From Sedimentitalea nanhaiensis DSM 24252 (GTDB taxonomy: Bacteria; Pseudomonadota; Alphaproteobacteria; Rhodobacterales; Rhodobacteraceae), in NCBI RefSeq assembly GCF_000473225.1, contig NZ_KI421510.1, positions 8,822 through 72,821 on the forward strand: DNA of 64,000 nt, written 5' to 3'. Below, piece by piece: positions 1 to 7,515 of the stretch (position 1 is its first letter; every line of letters starts with the position of its first letter). Made by a program: the position numbers and the translations under genes. Under the pieces are notes generated by a model that saw only the letters and a program-made list of their open reading frames with translations, had not been told where the DNA came from and ran no database searches.

Positions 1-597
1 CATGTTGTCGTAGATGCCGCGCCCCGGAACGCCCTCAAACACCCGGAAGCCATGCCAGTGGGCATCGAACAGCATCTCATGCGTTTGCAGCAGATAGGCC
101 CGCACCAAGAAGGCGCGGCTGTGCGACAGCTTGATATGGGCGACCTGAAGCTTGATCCGCTCGCCGCCAACATAGGCCCAGTCCTCGCTCCAATCGAATT
201 GAAACGCCTCGCCAGGCTGGAACACCAGCGGAACGAAGACCCCGCGGTCAGTCGTGTGATACGCGCGTTGCCGTTCACCCTTCCAGTCCCGCACAAAGGC
301 CGCGACCCGCTCATATGAGCCATCAAAGCCAAGCTGCACCAGATCGGCATGCATCTGCTTGGCAGTCCGCCGCTCCTTGCGTGTTTTGCGCTGCTCAGAC
401 AGCAACCAAGCTGTCAGCTTCTCAGCATACGGATCCAGCTTGCTCGGCCGGTCCGGTCTCTGGAATTCGGGTTCGACAATCCCGGCCCGCAGATATTTCT
501 TGATCGTGTTGCGAGACACGCCTGTTCGCCGCGCAATCTCGCGAATGGGCATCTTGTCTCGCAGCGCCCATTTCCGAATGACCCTCAAAAATCCCAT
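1..597 (-). CDS. istA: IS21-family transposase IstA, N-terminal 199 residues (partial at window edge)
   Basis: DDE transposase of IS21-type elements, which works with the AAA+ helper IstB. The protein starts MGFLRVIRKWALRDKMPI and has an N-terminal helix-turn-helix (IREIARRTGVSRNTIKKYL, about residues 18-36). The first catalytic aspartate region follows as FQFDWSEDWAYVGG near residue 140. The reading frame is open to position 1, so the C-terminal half and the remaining acidic residues cannot be checked. The ATG at 595-597 fits the usual start of the family. Confidence 0.85.
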   Translation of the reverse strand, partial: MGFLRVIRKWALRDKMPIREIARRTGVSRNTIKKYLRAGIVEPEFQRPDRPSKLDPYAEKLTAWLLSEQRKTRKERRTAKQMHADLVQLGFDGSYERVAAFVRDWKGERQRAYHTTDRGVFVPLVFQPGEAFQFDWSEDWAYVGGERIKLQVAHIKLSHSRAFLVRAYLLQTHEMLFDAHWHGFRVFEGVPGRGIYDNM

Positions 598-650
598 GTC
601 TACCACTCCAATAGCCCCCAGCTGAATCAAGCAGGGGCAAGGTTGCACAT

Positions 651-704
651 GGGTCAATTCTCAATGACAATTTCTGCAGTTGCCGGGTCAGTTCTCAGTG
701 ACAA
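651..704. repeat. IS21 terminal direct repeats (2 x 20 bp)
   Basis: GGGTCAATTCTCAATGACAA (651-670) and GGGTCAGTTCTCAGTGACAA (685-704) differ at two positions. They lie between the istA start codon and the probable element end at 710. Repeats of this layout are transposase-binding sites in IS21-family elements. Confidence 0.75.
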
Positions 705-710
705 TCAACA

Positions 711-1030
711 ACATGTTCAAGAAAGACCGATGGGAGGCCTTCACGCGCTTCCTCGAGGATGGGCGGGTCTGCTTGACGAACAACGCGGCCGAGAGAGCAC
801 TCCGCGGTGTGGCCCTTGGCCGGAAGTCATGGCTCTTCGCCGGCTCCGAGCGCGGCGGTGACCGCGCCGCCTTCATGTATTCGCTGATCGTCACTGCGAA
901 GATGAACGATGTCGACCCTCAGGCCTGGCTCGGCGACGTCCTCGCCCGGCTGCCTGGCACGACAGCCTCCCGGGTGCCGGATCTCCTGCCTTGGAATTGG
1001 TCCCCGACACGGCAAAGGATCGCCGCATGA
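711..1030 (+). pseudogene. IS66-family transposase TnpC, C-terminal fragment
   Basis: Only about the last 106 residues of an IS66 transposase remain: the TNNAAERALRGVALGRKSW block, then FAGSERGGDRAAFMYSLIV and a leucine-rich tail ending at TGA 1028-1030. These are the most conserved IS66 C-terminal motifs. The catalytic core is missing because the IS21 element at 1-710 separates it from this fragment. The stop overlaps the ATG of the next gene (ATGA at 1027-1030), so the two were one transcription unit. Confidence 0.85.
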
Positions 1031-1620
1031 CCCTGATCGCCCGCCTCCGGATCATCTTGAACGACGTCGAGCCAATGCCGATGCGCCACATCGAGGTGCC
1101 GCTGAAGATCAGGCTCGACCGGCTGCATGAGGTCATCCAAGCGGCCATGGGCTGGACCGACACCCATCTCTACGAGTTCCGGGTGGGGGATGCCGGTTGG
1201 GGCATGCCCGACCCGGACGGGTTCTACGACGGCCCCATGGACGCGAAGAAAATGACTTTGGAAAAGCTGCTCGACCAGACCGCCACCAGGACGATCCAGT
1301 ATGTCTACGACTTCGGTGATGACTGGGACCACAGCATCCGGATCGAGCGGGTGGGCGAGGCCACTCAGGGCGTGACCTATCCGCGGCTTCTGAAGGCCGC
1401 GGGGGCCTGTCCACCGGAGGACGTCGGCGGCGCCTGGGGCTACGAAGAGTTCCTCGAAGCCCTCGCCGATCCCGATCACGAGCAGCACGAGGACATGGTC
1501 CACTGGTCGGGCGGGGACTTCGACGCCGAGGATGCCGGGGCCGGCACCATCATCGAACGCTTCGAGCGGCTGGCGAAGAAATGGGCCCCGCGGCCTCGCA
1601 AACCCAAAACTACGATCTGA
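1027..1620 (+). CDS. Plasmid pRiA4b ORF-3-like protein, IS66 passenger gene
   Basis: A 197-residue protein of the pRiA4b ORF-3 family, often carried as a passenger in IS66-like elements and of unknown biochemical role. Recognisable blocks are LHEVIQAAMGWTDTHLYEF (about residues 34-52), YVYDFGDDWDHSI (about 95-107), the CPPEDVGG motif and GYEEFL. I chose the ATG at 1027 because it overlaps the tnpC stop and starts the conserved MTLIARLRI segment. A longer in-frame start at 991 would run deep into tnpC. The gene ends just before the IS66 terminal repeat. Confidence 0.85.
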   Translation: MTLIARLRIILNDVEPMPMRHIEVPLKIRLDRLHEVIQAAMGWTDTHLYEFRVGDAGWGMPDPDGFYDGPMDAKKMTLEKLLDQTATRTIQYVYDFGDDWDHSIRIERVGEATQGVTYPRLLKAAGACPPEDVGGAWGYEEFLEALADPDHEQHEDMVHWSGGDFDAEDAGAGTIIERFERLAKKWAPRPRKPKTTI

Positions 1621-1657
1621 GTGACGCCAGCGACCGCGGCCTACGCCGGATGGTTAC
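1621..1657. repeat. Right terminal end of the IS66-family element
   Basis: The segment after the passenger gene ends in GGATGGTTAC at 1657. Read inward it starts GTAACCATCCGGCGTAGG, the GTAA-type start seen at IS66-family ends. Beyond 1657 the sequence becomes the reading frame of the interrupted DUF6035 gene. The matching left end and the target duplication lie outside the window. Confidence 0.65.
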
Positions 1658-2213
1658 TATCGTTCTGTGCGTAGAAATCTTCTCTGCGAGTAATGGTCGG
1701 GAGTTGAGTGGTGGACAGCTGAATTTCGAACGCCACCGGTCCGCCATAGCAATTGGACGCATAGACGTCCGGGAATGCGTACTGCCCCTCGTGACCCTTT
1801 GTATAGCGCTCAGGAGCGATGCCAGCCGCTGCTACATAAGGGTCCAATTCCAGTATCTCGCAGATCATGGCCTTTAGCTGCTTGTGACGCGCACCTTCCT
1901 GCTGTCCTTGAAACTTGTTCGCATCTATGGAGCGAAAGCTGGATGCATTGGCCGAGGCCCACCGGCAGTCCTTTGTCTCGGTTCCAAAGTGAAAGCAGTG
2001 CCGGCGCCCGTTGCTCGACTCTCGTCCGTAGACTGAATGACCGCAATCGCCACAAAGAAGGGCAGGCTGTCCTGTTCGACGGGAGCGCGTCGCTTTTGCA
2101 CGTAGCTCGGACCATTCTGTGTCAGAGAGAGCATTCAGGTAAGTCTCTGTGTGAACCGGATGCGTTGATGGCGGAACAATGATTGCTTCGATCGTGAGTG
2201 CGCTCGCCTTCAC
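1658..2213 (-). pseudogene. DUF6035 / CoiA-like nuclease-type protein, truncated by IS66
   Basis: About 185 native residues remain; the reading frame then enters the IS66 end and stops at 1641. A zinc-knuckle-like patch is visible (LLCGDCGHS, C54 and C57, then Cys/His around 73-76). A D...ExQ pattern follows (FPDVYASN D149; AFEIQLS E163, Q165), which resembles the PD-(D/E)xK-type core of CoiA-like nucleases. The start is GTG at 2211-2213, overlapping the ScpB stop as GTGA, so it was the last gene of a coupled operon. The C-terminal part is lost, so it is probably inactive. Confidence 0.7.
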
Positions 2214-2812
2214 TTTGGGCCACCCAGTTCTAACTCTGGCAAGTCCCGCAGGCTCTGCAGATCGAACGTCACCAGAAACGTCTCCGTCGTCACGAACGTA
2301 TGCGGTGCGCCCGGCCGCGGCGACCGCGGCCCGCTGGCGATCAGGTCATTGTAGCGCAGCCGGGCCAGAAGATCGCGGCTGACCTCCTTGCCGAAGATGT
2401 CCGCCAGACCGGCCCGGTCGATCGGCTGGTGATAGGCGATTGCACAAAGCACCCCCATCTCCATCTCGGTGAAGGCCAAGGTCTGCTCGCCATGATCGGC
2501 GGCGGCCTTGATCGCGTCCGCGAACTGCGTCTTGGTCCGGAACATCCATCCACCCGCTACCTGGGCCAGCTCATACGGGCGGCCGGTCAGTTCGGCTTGG
2601 ATGTCCTCGATCAGCATCTCGACCGACGCCCCCTGCCCCACCACGCGGGCCAGGTCGTCGCGACCGACCGGCGAGGCACTGGCGAACAATACCGCCTCGA
2701 TCCGCCCCATCCATTCGCGCCAGCGCAGCTCCTGCGGAAGTTCTTCAAGTTCCCGGTCGAACCCGGCGCTGCCCTCCCCTTGCGCCTTGCGGTTCCGTGT
2801 CGCGACCGTCAT
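2210..2812 (-). CDS. ScpB-like protein (kite subunit of SMC complexes), plasmid type
   Basis: A 200-residue ScpB homologue. In chromosomal condensin, ScpB is the winged-helix kite protein that binds the kleisin ScpA. The conserved stretch RIEAVLFASASPVGRDDLA (about residues 37-55) is followed by two winged-helix units, the second containing LCAIAYHQPIDRAGL (about 125-139). It starts ATG at 2812, overlapping the DUF1403 stop (ATGA), and its stop overlaps the DUF6035 GTG. No scpA or smc lies in the window, so it is unlikely to be the housekeeping copy; partnership with DUF1403 is inference from the operon. Confidence 0.8.
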   Translation of the reverse strand: MTVATRNRKAQGEGSAGFDRELEELPQELRWREWMGRIEAVLFASASPVGRDDLARVVGQGASVEMLIEDIQAELTGRPYELAQVAGGWMFRTKTQFADAIKAAADHGEQTLAFTEMEMGVLCAIAYHQPIDRAGLADIFGKEVSRDLLARLRYNDLIASGPRSPRPGAPHTFVTTETFLVTFDLQSLRDLPELELGGPK

Positions 2813-3753
2813 GGCGCGATCCCATACAGCCGGAACGTCGACCGCCCGGTCAGCTCGCGCGCGACTCCCAACTCGACCAGCCGGTCGCAGAACCGCCGGG
2901 CAGCGCGGTCCGTCATCGGGATCGAGGTACCGCGAATCCGCGGTGACAACATCGACGACGGCGCCACGGAGTCCTCGGTCAGGAACAGCTCGACCGCTGC
3001 CTCCGATCCTTTCGCCCGCAGCTTCGGCGCCACGGCGCCAAGCGCGCCTGCTCGACGAGTAAGCTCTCGCGCCATTCGGACGATCTCTTCGATGCTCTCC
3101 AGAATCCGGACCTGCACTGCCAGCTCGGCCCCCTGCCCGTCTGCGGCCAGATCGCGCAGAACCGCCTTTGTCAAACGCTGCGCAGTCACGGGCAGCACGG
3201 TCTTCCAGTTCAGAGCCCGTGCCAGGACGGCATCAGAAAGCAGGCAGGCGACCCGCTCCGCTCGGTCGTCGGCGTCGAGCACGTCGCGTAGGACCGCCAC
3301 GCCGCCATCCAACGGCCCATGCATCCGGGCGCGCTCCAATCCCCCATCAAGCCGGACGCCCGCGTACTCCGCGCCAGCCAGATCAGCGATCTTGCCAGTT
3401 TCGTCCGCCCGCAGGCGCACGGCATCTCTCCAAAACGCCAGCAGATCACCATCTGGCCCCCGCGCTTCGCCTGGCGGCGTCAGATGATAGGCGTCGCGGA
3501 TATCCGCCTCCCGCGCGAGGCGGCCTTCCAGTTTCGAGGTCGCTGTCGCCGCGCTCAGCGCCAGCCGGTTGGCGAACAGTTTCACGGGCACGCCATGCCT
3601 GGGATCGTTGATCAGCTGGTCGAGCACCACCAGCGCCGCGCCCGACCGAAAGGCCACAGTTTCAAGGGTTTCCACACGCCCGGAGGTGACCCAGCCCGGC
3701 AGCTGCGGTAGTGTACTCAGGTCGTCCGATATGGCTGTCGGCTGGTATGTCAT
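2809..3753 (-). CDS. DUF1403 family protein
   Basis: A 314-residue, mostly helical protein of the DUF1403 family, function unknown. Visible features are an N-terminal region with the SKLEGRLAREADIRDAYHL helix (about residues 73-91), a long alanine/leucine-rich middle, and a C-terminal winged-helix-like end (about 275-312: MTDRAARRFCDRLVELGVA then STFRLYGI). That end suggests DNA binding or a dimer interface. It is the first gene of the DUF1403-ScpB-DUF6035 operon and is divergent from a tyrosine recombinase. A kleisin-like role beside ScpB is only a hypothesis. Confidence 0.75.
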   Translation of the reverse strand: MTYQPTAISDDLSTLPQLPGWVTSGRVETLETVAFRSGAALVVLDQLINDPRHGVPVKLFANRLALSAATATSKLEGRLAREADIRDAYHLTPPGEARGPDGDLLAFWRDAVRLRADETGKIADLAGAEYAGVRLDGGLERARMHGPLDGGVAVLRDVLDADDRAERVACLLSDAVLARALNWKTVLPVTAQRLTKAVLRDLAADGQGAELAVQVRILESIEEIVRMARELTRRAGALGAVAPKLRAKGSEAAVELFLTEDSVAPSSMLSPRIRGTSIPMTDRAARRFCDRLVELGVARELTGRSTFRLYGIAP

Positions 3754-3910
3754 ACCACAAGACTATCCCATGGCGGCGCTTTTGTCCACAATGTGATGTG
3801 AAAACCGCCCCACATTGCCGTTCGGCTTTATGTCCAATAAGTTTGCATTATCGGATGTGAAAAGATATGCTGGGAAGCAGTTCAATTTCATTGCCGGATT
3901 CAGTGAAAAT
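3754..3910. promoter_or_regulatory. Divergent promoter region between the DUF1403 operon and the recombinase
   Basis: 157 bp, AT-richer than its flanks. It must carry promoters for both directions. A candidate minus-10-like TATGCT (3867-3872) lies upstream of the recombinase ATG, and the crossover-like inverted repeat at 3830-3858 sits in the middle. No strong Shine-Dalgarno sequence is visible before either start. Confidence 0.45.
3830..3858. other. Candidate tyrosine-recombinase crossover site (11-7-11 bp)
   Basis: Two imperfect inverted 11-bp arms, ATGTCCAATAA (3830-3840) and TTATCGGATGT (3848-3858), match at 8 of 11 positions when one is inverted and are separated by the 7-bp spacer GTTTGCA. 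Arms of about 11 bp around a 6-8 bp spacer are the layout of core sites for tyrosine recombinases such as XerC/D. It lies 52 bp upstream of a tyrosine recombinase gene. A second copy was not found by eye. Confidence 0.45.
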
Positions 3911-5026
3911 ATGCCCTCAGAGACCGAGAAATCGACGCCAACGCCCTCTGGTGAGCCTGATGACGATCGCGTCGACGCTAGCGATCAAGAGGAAAACGAT
4001 GACATCGCCCTGCCCTCCCATGTCGCGGGTTCCGGCACGCTCGATCGACTGGTGGACACCGCCCGAGATTACGCCCGCGCCGCGGCTTCAGAGAACACGC
4101 TGAGGGCCTATGCGAAAGACTGGGCGCATTTCGCGCGATGGTGCCGAATGAAGGGCGCGGAGCCATTGCCCCCCTCTCCTGAGATGATCGGGCTTTACCT
4201 CGCCGATCTGGCCTCCGGGTCAGGCTCCTCCCCTTCGCAGTCGGCGTCCCGACCCCTGTCGGTCAGCACGATCGACCGCCGCCTGTCCGGTCTCACCTGG
4301 AACTACGCGCAGCGCGGGTTCATTCTCGATCGCAGGAACCGGCACATCGCGACAGTTCTGGCGGGCATCAAGCGCAAGCACGCGCGGCCGCCAGTCCAGA
4401 AGGAAGCGATCCTGGCCGAGGACATCCTCGCGATGGTGGCCACCCTGCCCTATGACCTGCGCGGGCTACGCGATCGGGCAATCCTTCTGCTTGGATACGC
4501 CGGAGGCCTCCGCCGATCCGAAATTGTCAGCCTGGACGTGCACAAAGACGATACACCGGATTCCGGCGGCTGGATCGAAATCCTGGAGAAAGGCGCCCTC
4601 CTGACCCTCAACGCCAAAACCGGTTGGCGCGAAGTCGAGATCGGCCGCGGCTCCAAGGATCAGACCTGCCCTGTTCGTGCCCTTGAGCAATGGCTGCACT
4701 TCGCGAAGATCGACTTCGGCCCGGTCTTCGTCGGAACCTCGCGTGATGGCACACGGGCATCCGAAACGCGGCTCAACAACAAACATGTGGCTCGACTGAT
4801 CAAGCGCACGGTCCTCGACGCCGGCATCCGATCAGAGCTGCCCGAAAAGGATCGCCTCGCCCTCTTCTCTGGCCACTCTCTGCGCGCCGGTCTCGCCAGT
4901 TCGGCCGAGGTCGACGAGCGCTATGTCCAGAAGCAGCTCGGACACGCCTCGGCCGAGATGACCCGCCGCTATCAGCGCCGCCGCGACCGGTTCCGGGTGA
5001 ACCTGACCAAGGCAGCCGGTCTCTGA
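3911..5026 (+). CDS. Tyrosine-type site-specific recombinase/integrase
   Basis: Phage-integrase family recombinase of 371 residues from the ATG at 3911. An N-terminal SAM-like core-binding domain (SENTLRAYAKDWAHFARWC) is followed by the catalytic domain. The first arginine is in GGLRRSEIVSLDV, the HxxR pair in GHSLRAGLASS, the GHAS histidine follows, and the tyrosine nucleophile is in MTRRYQRRRDRF. All expected catalytic positions are present, so it should be active. An upstream in-frame TTG at 3815 and ATG at 3830 exist but run through the putative crossover site. A related C-terminal remnant lies at 15729-15791. Confidence 0.85.
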   Translation: MPSETEKSTPTPSGEPDDDRVDASDQEENDDIALPSHVAGSGTLDRLVDTARDYARAAASENTLRAYAKDWAHFARWCRMKGAEPLPPSPEMIGLYLADLASGSGSSPSQSASRPLSVSTIDRRLSGLTWNYAQRGFILDRRNRHIATVLAGIKRKHARPPVQKEAILAEDILAMVATLPYDLRGLRDRAILLLGYAGGLRRSEIVSLDVHKDDTPDSGGWIEILEKGALLTLNAKTGWREVEIGRGSKDQTCPVRALEQWLHFAKIDFGPVFVGTSRDGTRASETRLNNKHVARLIKRTVLDAGIRSELPEKDRLALFSGHSLRAGLASSAEVDERYVQKQLGHASAEMTRRYQRRRDRFRVNLTKAAGL

Positions 5027-5041
5027 TCGCGCGGTCATTCG

Positions 5042-5487
5042 GTCGTTTATTAGTGTTATCTAAAATTGCAAATGGCCCGTTTTCATGCCCCTGATAGGCT
5101 ATGCGCGCGTATCCACAGAGGATCAGACCCCCCTGCCCCAGTCCGAGGCGCTGCAATCGGCGGGATGCGCCGAGATCTTTGAAGAGCACGCCTCAGGCGG
5201 CAATCGTGCGCGTCCGGTGCTTGCACGTGTGCTGGAGCGGATCGGCAAGGGCGACACGCTGGTCGTCGTCCGGATCGACCGCCTCGCGCGGTCTTTGTCG
5301 CACCTGCTGGAGGTGATCGAGCGGCTGGAGGCCAAAGGTGCCTACTTCCGGTCCCTGCAGGACCCGATCGACACTGCATCGCCGCAAGGCAAGTTCACAC
5401 TACAGGTCCTCGGTGCCGCGGCCGAGTTCGAACGCGCGCTAATCCGCGAGCGTACCAAGGCGGGTCTTGCCTCTGCGCGCGCCAAAG
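5042..5487 (+). repeat. 446-bp inverted repeat, copy 1 (serine recombinase and upstream site)
   Basis: This stretch, from GTCGTTTATTAGTG through the catalytic domain of a serine recombinase, recurs in inverted orientation at 13257-13702 with the same spacing (43 bp from repeat edge to start codon in both). The encoded residues differ at only a few positions. Identity ends abruptly after the SARAK codons in both copies. The leader upstream of the gene is the usual place for a resolvase res site. Confidence 0.85.
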
Positions 5488-5531
5488 GGCGCGTTGGTGG
5501 CAAGCCGACATCGATCTGCATGGAGATGTAG
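5085..5531 (+). pseudogene. Serine recombinase (resolvase family), C-terminally truncated
   Basis: Starts MPLIGYARVSTEDQ, with the nucleophilic serine in YARVS (Ser10), the arginine-rich IDRLARSLSHLLEVIERL segment and the AAEFERALIRERTKAG helix of resolvase catalytic domains. At 148 residues it ends in an unrelated tail (KPTSICMEM) and has no C-terminal helix-turn-helix, so it probably cannot bind its site properly. The matching copy at 13.7 kb continues much further, which shows what was lost. The yhaV stop follows immediately on the opposite strand. Confidence 0.8.
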
Positions 5532-5534
5532 GGG

Positions 5535-6038
5535 TTACCGATCGGGCGCCGCTTCAAGAGACGTCTCGAACCGCTTGTCCGCCGTCGCCGCTTCTTTCAA
5601 GAGCGCGTCGAAATCGTCAGGTGGATTTCCATCTTCCAGCATCCCTTTGAACGTCGCATAGGCATCCGTCTTGCTGCCGTAGGCGCGCAGGGTCTTATCG
5701 TCGTTCACCCAGGCCACCACGATGACCTTCGCATCGCTGTTGAACCGGTAGAACAACCGATACTGCTGGAAGAATTTCGCCCGGAACCAGTGCTTGCGGT
5801 GATCCCCGAGCGTGCTGCCTTGCCGGTAGGCTGCGGCACTCGGATCTGCCGGTATGGCCTCGGTGACCAGCTTGAAGATGGCGGCCAGCCGTTTCGTCGG
5901 GTTTTTCTTGCGCCAGGTCTTTGGATCGCGTGCCTTACGCGCCTCGACTTCCTCGATCAGCCCTTCGAGCTGGTCCAGAAAGAGCGGATGCGCATAAATC
6001 GACCATCCGTTTACGACAAGGGGCGCTTGGGCGGGCAC
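5535..6038 (-). CDS. yhaV: Type II toxin YhaV family ribonuclease
   Basis: A 167-residue RelE-like mRNA interferase of the YhaV family. Diagnostic stretches are NGWSIYAHPLFLDQLEGL near the N terminus, then HWFRAKFFQQYRLFYRF and WVNDDKTLRAYGSKTDAY. In E. coli, YhaV cleaves mRNA and is neutralised by PrlF. Here it follows the prlF-like gene by 11 bp in the usual antitoxin-first order. It lies inside the inverted-repeat-bounded replicon segment, which fits a plasmid-stabilisation role. Confidence 0.9.
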   Translation of the reverse strand: MPAQAPLVVNGWSIYAHPLFLDQLEGLIEEVEARKARDPKTWRKKNPTKRLAAIFKLVTEAIPADPSAAAYRQGSTLGDHRKHWFRAKFFQQYRLFYRFNSDAKVIVVAWVNDDKTLRAYGSKTDAYATFKGMLEDGNPPDDFDALLKEAATADKRFETSLEAAPDR

Positions 6039-6049
6039 GCTATCGCCGC

Positions 6050-6376
6050 TTATTCATCCTCGAGCGATAGGGGCGCATCGAGATCGACGTCAACGTCTCC
6101 GACCAGTGCTGCAAGACGATCATGCAAAGCCCCATCGAACGCCCGAATGCGGTCCGGATGCGCCTTGATATCGGCCTCGACAAAATCGAGAAACGCGCCG
6201 AGCGCGGGATCATCCTCTTCGGCGCGCACGGGCTCGATATAGACCCTGCCACTCGGCTCGGTGCAGTAGCGAATCTGGTCGCCCTTGCCCAGCTTGAGCT
6301 GCTTGCGCACACCCGCCGGCACGGTCGTCTGATACCGGTCCGTGAGTTTCGAGACGTCTTGTGCGAGCGCTGTCAT
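6050..6376 (-). CDS. prlF: PrlF/SohA-like antitoxin (AbrB-type)
   Basis: A 108-residue antitoxin with an N-terminal swapped-hairpin AbrB fold signature (DRYQTTVPAGVRKQLKLGKG, residues 13-32) and an acidic C-terminal tail (DVDVDLDAPLSLEDE) suited to toxin binding. The start is set at ATG 6376, just upstream of the conserved motif. A longer open frame to 6610 has no family similarity. By analogy it would repress its own promoter in the region 6377-6500. Confidence 0.88.
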   Translation of the reverse strand: MTALAQDVSKLTDRYQTTVPAGVRKQLKLGKGDQIRYCTEPSGRVYIEPVRAEEDDPALGAFLDFVEADIKAHPDRIRAFDGALHDRLAALVGDVDVDLDAPLSLEDE

Positions 6377-6500
6377 GGCAGTCTCCTGAAAGAAAAGGGG
6401 CTTTGCTGACCGCAATAGGTAATGCACTTGCATTGTCTTGTCAAGACAAGCCGCAGGATCTGCTGTCGCCCGCAGGTCGATGAACCGTCCGGCGCAGCAC

Positions 6501-7259
6501 CTATTCTCGCCCCGCGAGATACTCCGCCAGCACCGGGCTGGCAGCACCTTTCGCGGAGCTGAGCAGCTCCGAACCCGCAAGCGTGGCCTTCGAGAGGCGT
6601 ACGAGCCCACCGGTTTCCTCGATCCGGTAGCAGCGGCGTTTTTGCCGCCCCCGCTTGTAGTGGGTCGCGGTGACGATCTGGCAGGTGCTGCCGTCGGTGA
6701 GCGTCACCGGTTTTGCGAGCTTGATCTTGTCGCCTTCGGCGTAGTCAGGGATCGCGGCCCAATCCCGGCAGCGCTGGCGCCAGTCCCGGGCGTAGCTGTC
6801 CGGGTCTTTCAGATCGGAGAGAAGTTCGATCAGCGCAAGGGGCGCGCGCGACGCGTTCGGGCCCGCGCTTTCCTCCATATCCTTGTAGCCCCAGCAGCCG
6901 TCATCGTATCGGGTGAGGAAGACAGCCCCGAAAGTGATCGAGCCATTCGCATCGGTCACATAGGTCGCATCCTCGACAGGGGTGCCGTCAAGACTTGTGA
7001 CCTTTGCCGCCGCATACCAGGTGGAGCCAACCTTGCAAGCCTTGACCAGTTCGGTTCTGCGCCTGTCGCTCTCGAAGTTGCAGAGCCGGGTGGTCGTGCC
7101 ATCAATGCCGTTCGAGCGCAGATGCACGCCATTGCCGACGATGAGGATCAGGGCGGGCCGGTCAACGGGTCCGTTCCAGTTGGGCAGGAAGGTCTTGCAG
7201 GCACGCGCGTGGGCGATCTGCGCCGCGACAGCGGAGGTGGAGAACTTGAGAATAGCCAT
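6501..7259 (-). CDS. DUF6927-like hypothetical protein
   Basis: A 252-residue protein with no assigned activity. The block GCWGYKDMEESAGPNASRAP (about residues 132-151) and the later WRQRCRDWA resemble the DUF6927-type plasmid protein family, whose members share a YKDMEES motif. The ATG at 7259 begins MAILKFSTSAVAAQIAHAR and is preferred over an upstream in-frame ATG at 7340. It is not tightly linked to the prlF gene downstream (124-bp gap). Confidence 0.6.
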   Translation of the reverse strand: MAILKFSTSAVAAQIAHARACKTFLPNWNGPVDRPALILIVGNGVHLRSNGIDGTTTRLCNFESDRRRTELVKACKVGSTWYAAAKVTSLDGTPVEDATYVTDANGSITFGAVFLTRYDDGCWGYKDMEESAGPNASRAPLALIELLSDLKDPDSYARDWRQRCRDWAAIPDYAEGDKIKLAKPVTLTDGSTCQIVTATHYKRGRQKRRCYRIEETGGLVRLSKATLAGSELLSSAKGAASPVLAEYLAGRE

Positions 7260-7515
7260 GGGGATGTCTTTCGGTTGAGTGTGGGAAGGTCCAACCGAGT
7301 TGAAGGAACGTTCCGCCTTCTCCGAAGATGACATGGGCATTCGGCAGCGTCGCCGCCTGCCTGAGATAGGCGAGATCGCGGAGAACGGCCTTCCGCTCGA
7401 GCTGCCGTGCCAGCCCTGTCTGACCGGCTCGGCGCAGCTCTATATGCCGCCACCAAGAGGCAGCGGTCGCGCGTAACACGCGCAAGACACCTGATTGCAT
7501 GGGAATGCCCTTCAT
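7162..7515 (-). CDS. Small hypothetical protein overlapping the DUF6927-like gene
   Basis: A 117-residue reading frame starting ATG at 7515, rich in Arg, Leu and Ala (LARQLERKAVLRDLAYLRQA). Its first ~85 residues cover sequence with no other gene; its last ~30 overlap the start of the DUF6927-like gene in another frame. I recognise no domain. It may be a genuine short leader gene or a chance frame in GC-rich DNA. Confidence 0.3.
   Translation of the reverse strand: MKGIPMQSGVLRVLRATAASWWRHIELRRAGQTGLARQLERKAVLRDLAYLRQAATLPNAHVIFGEGGTFLQLGWTFPHSTERHPHGYSQVLHLRCRGADRPRACLQDLPAQLERTR

Larger units (their letters stand above)
1..710 (-). mobile_element. IS21-family insertion sequence, partial (runs off the left edge)
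   Basis: The segment holds the start of an IstA-type transposase read on the minus strand and, just upstream of it, two near-identical 20-bp direct repeats (651-670 and 685-704). Multiple terminal repeats of this kind, with a terminal CA dinucleotide at about 709-710, are typical of IS21 ends. The element has landed inside an IS66-type transposase gene whose 3' part resumes at about 711. The istB helper gene and the other end lie outside the window. Confidence 0.8.

Noticed and set aside
2300-3487. 395-codon plus-strand frame opposite scpB and DUF1403
   Set aside because: Antisense shadow with Arg/Pro/Ser-rich composition; the minus-strand genes have clear family identity.
5085-5531. Functional resolvase
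   Set aside because: The catalytic domain is present but the DNA-binding C terminus is replaced by a short unrelated tail.
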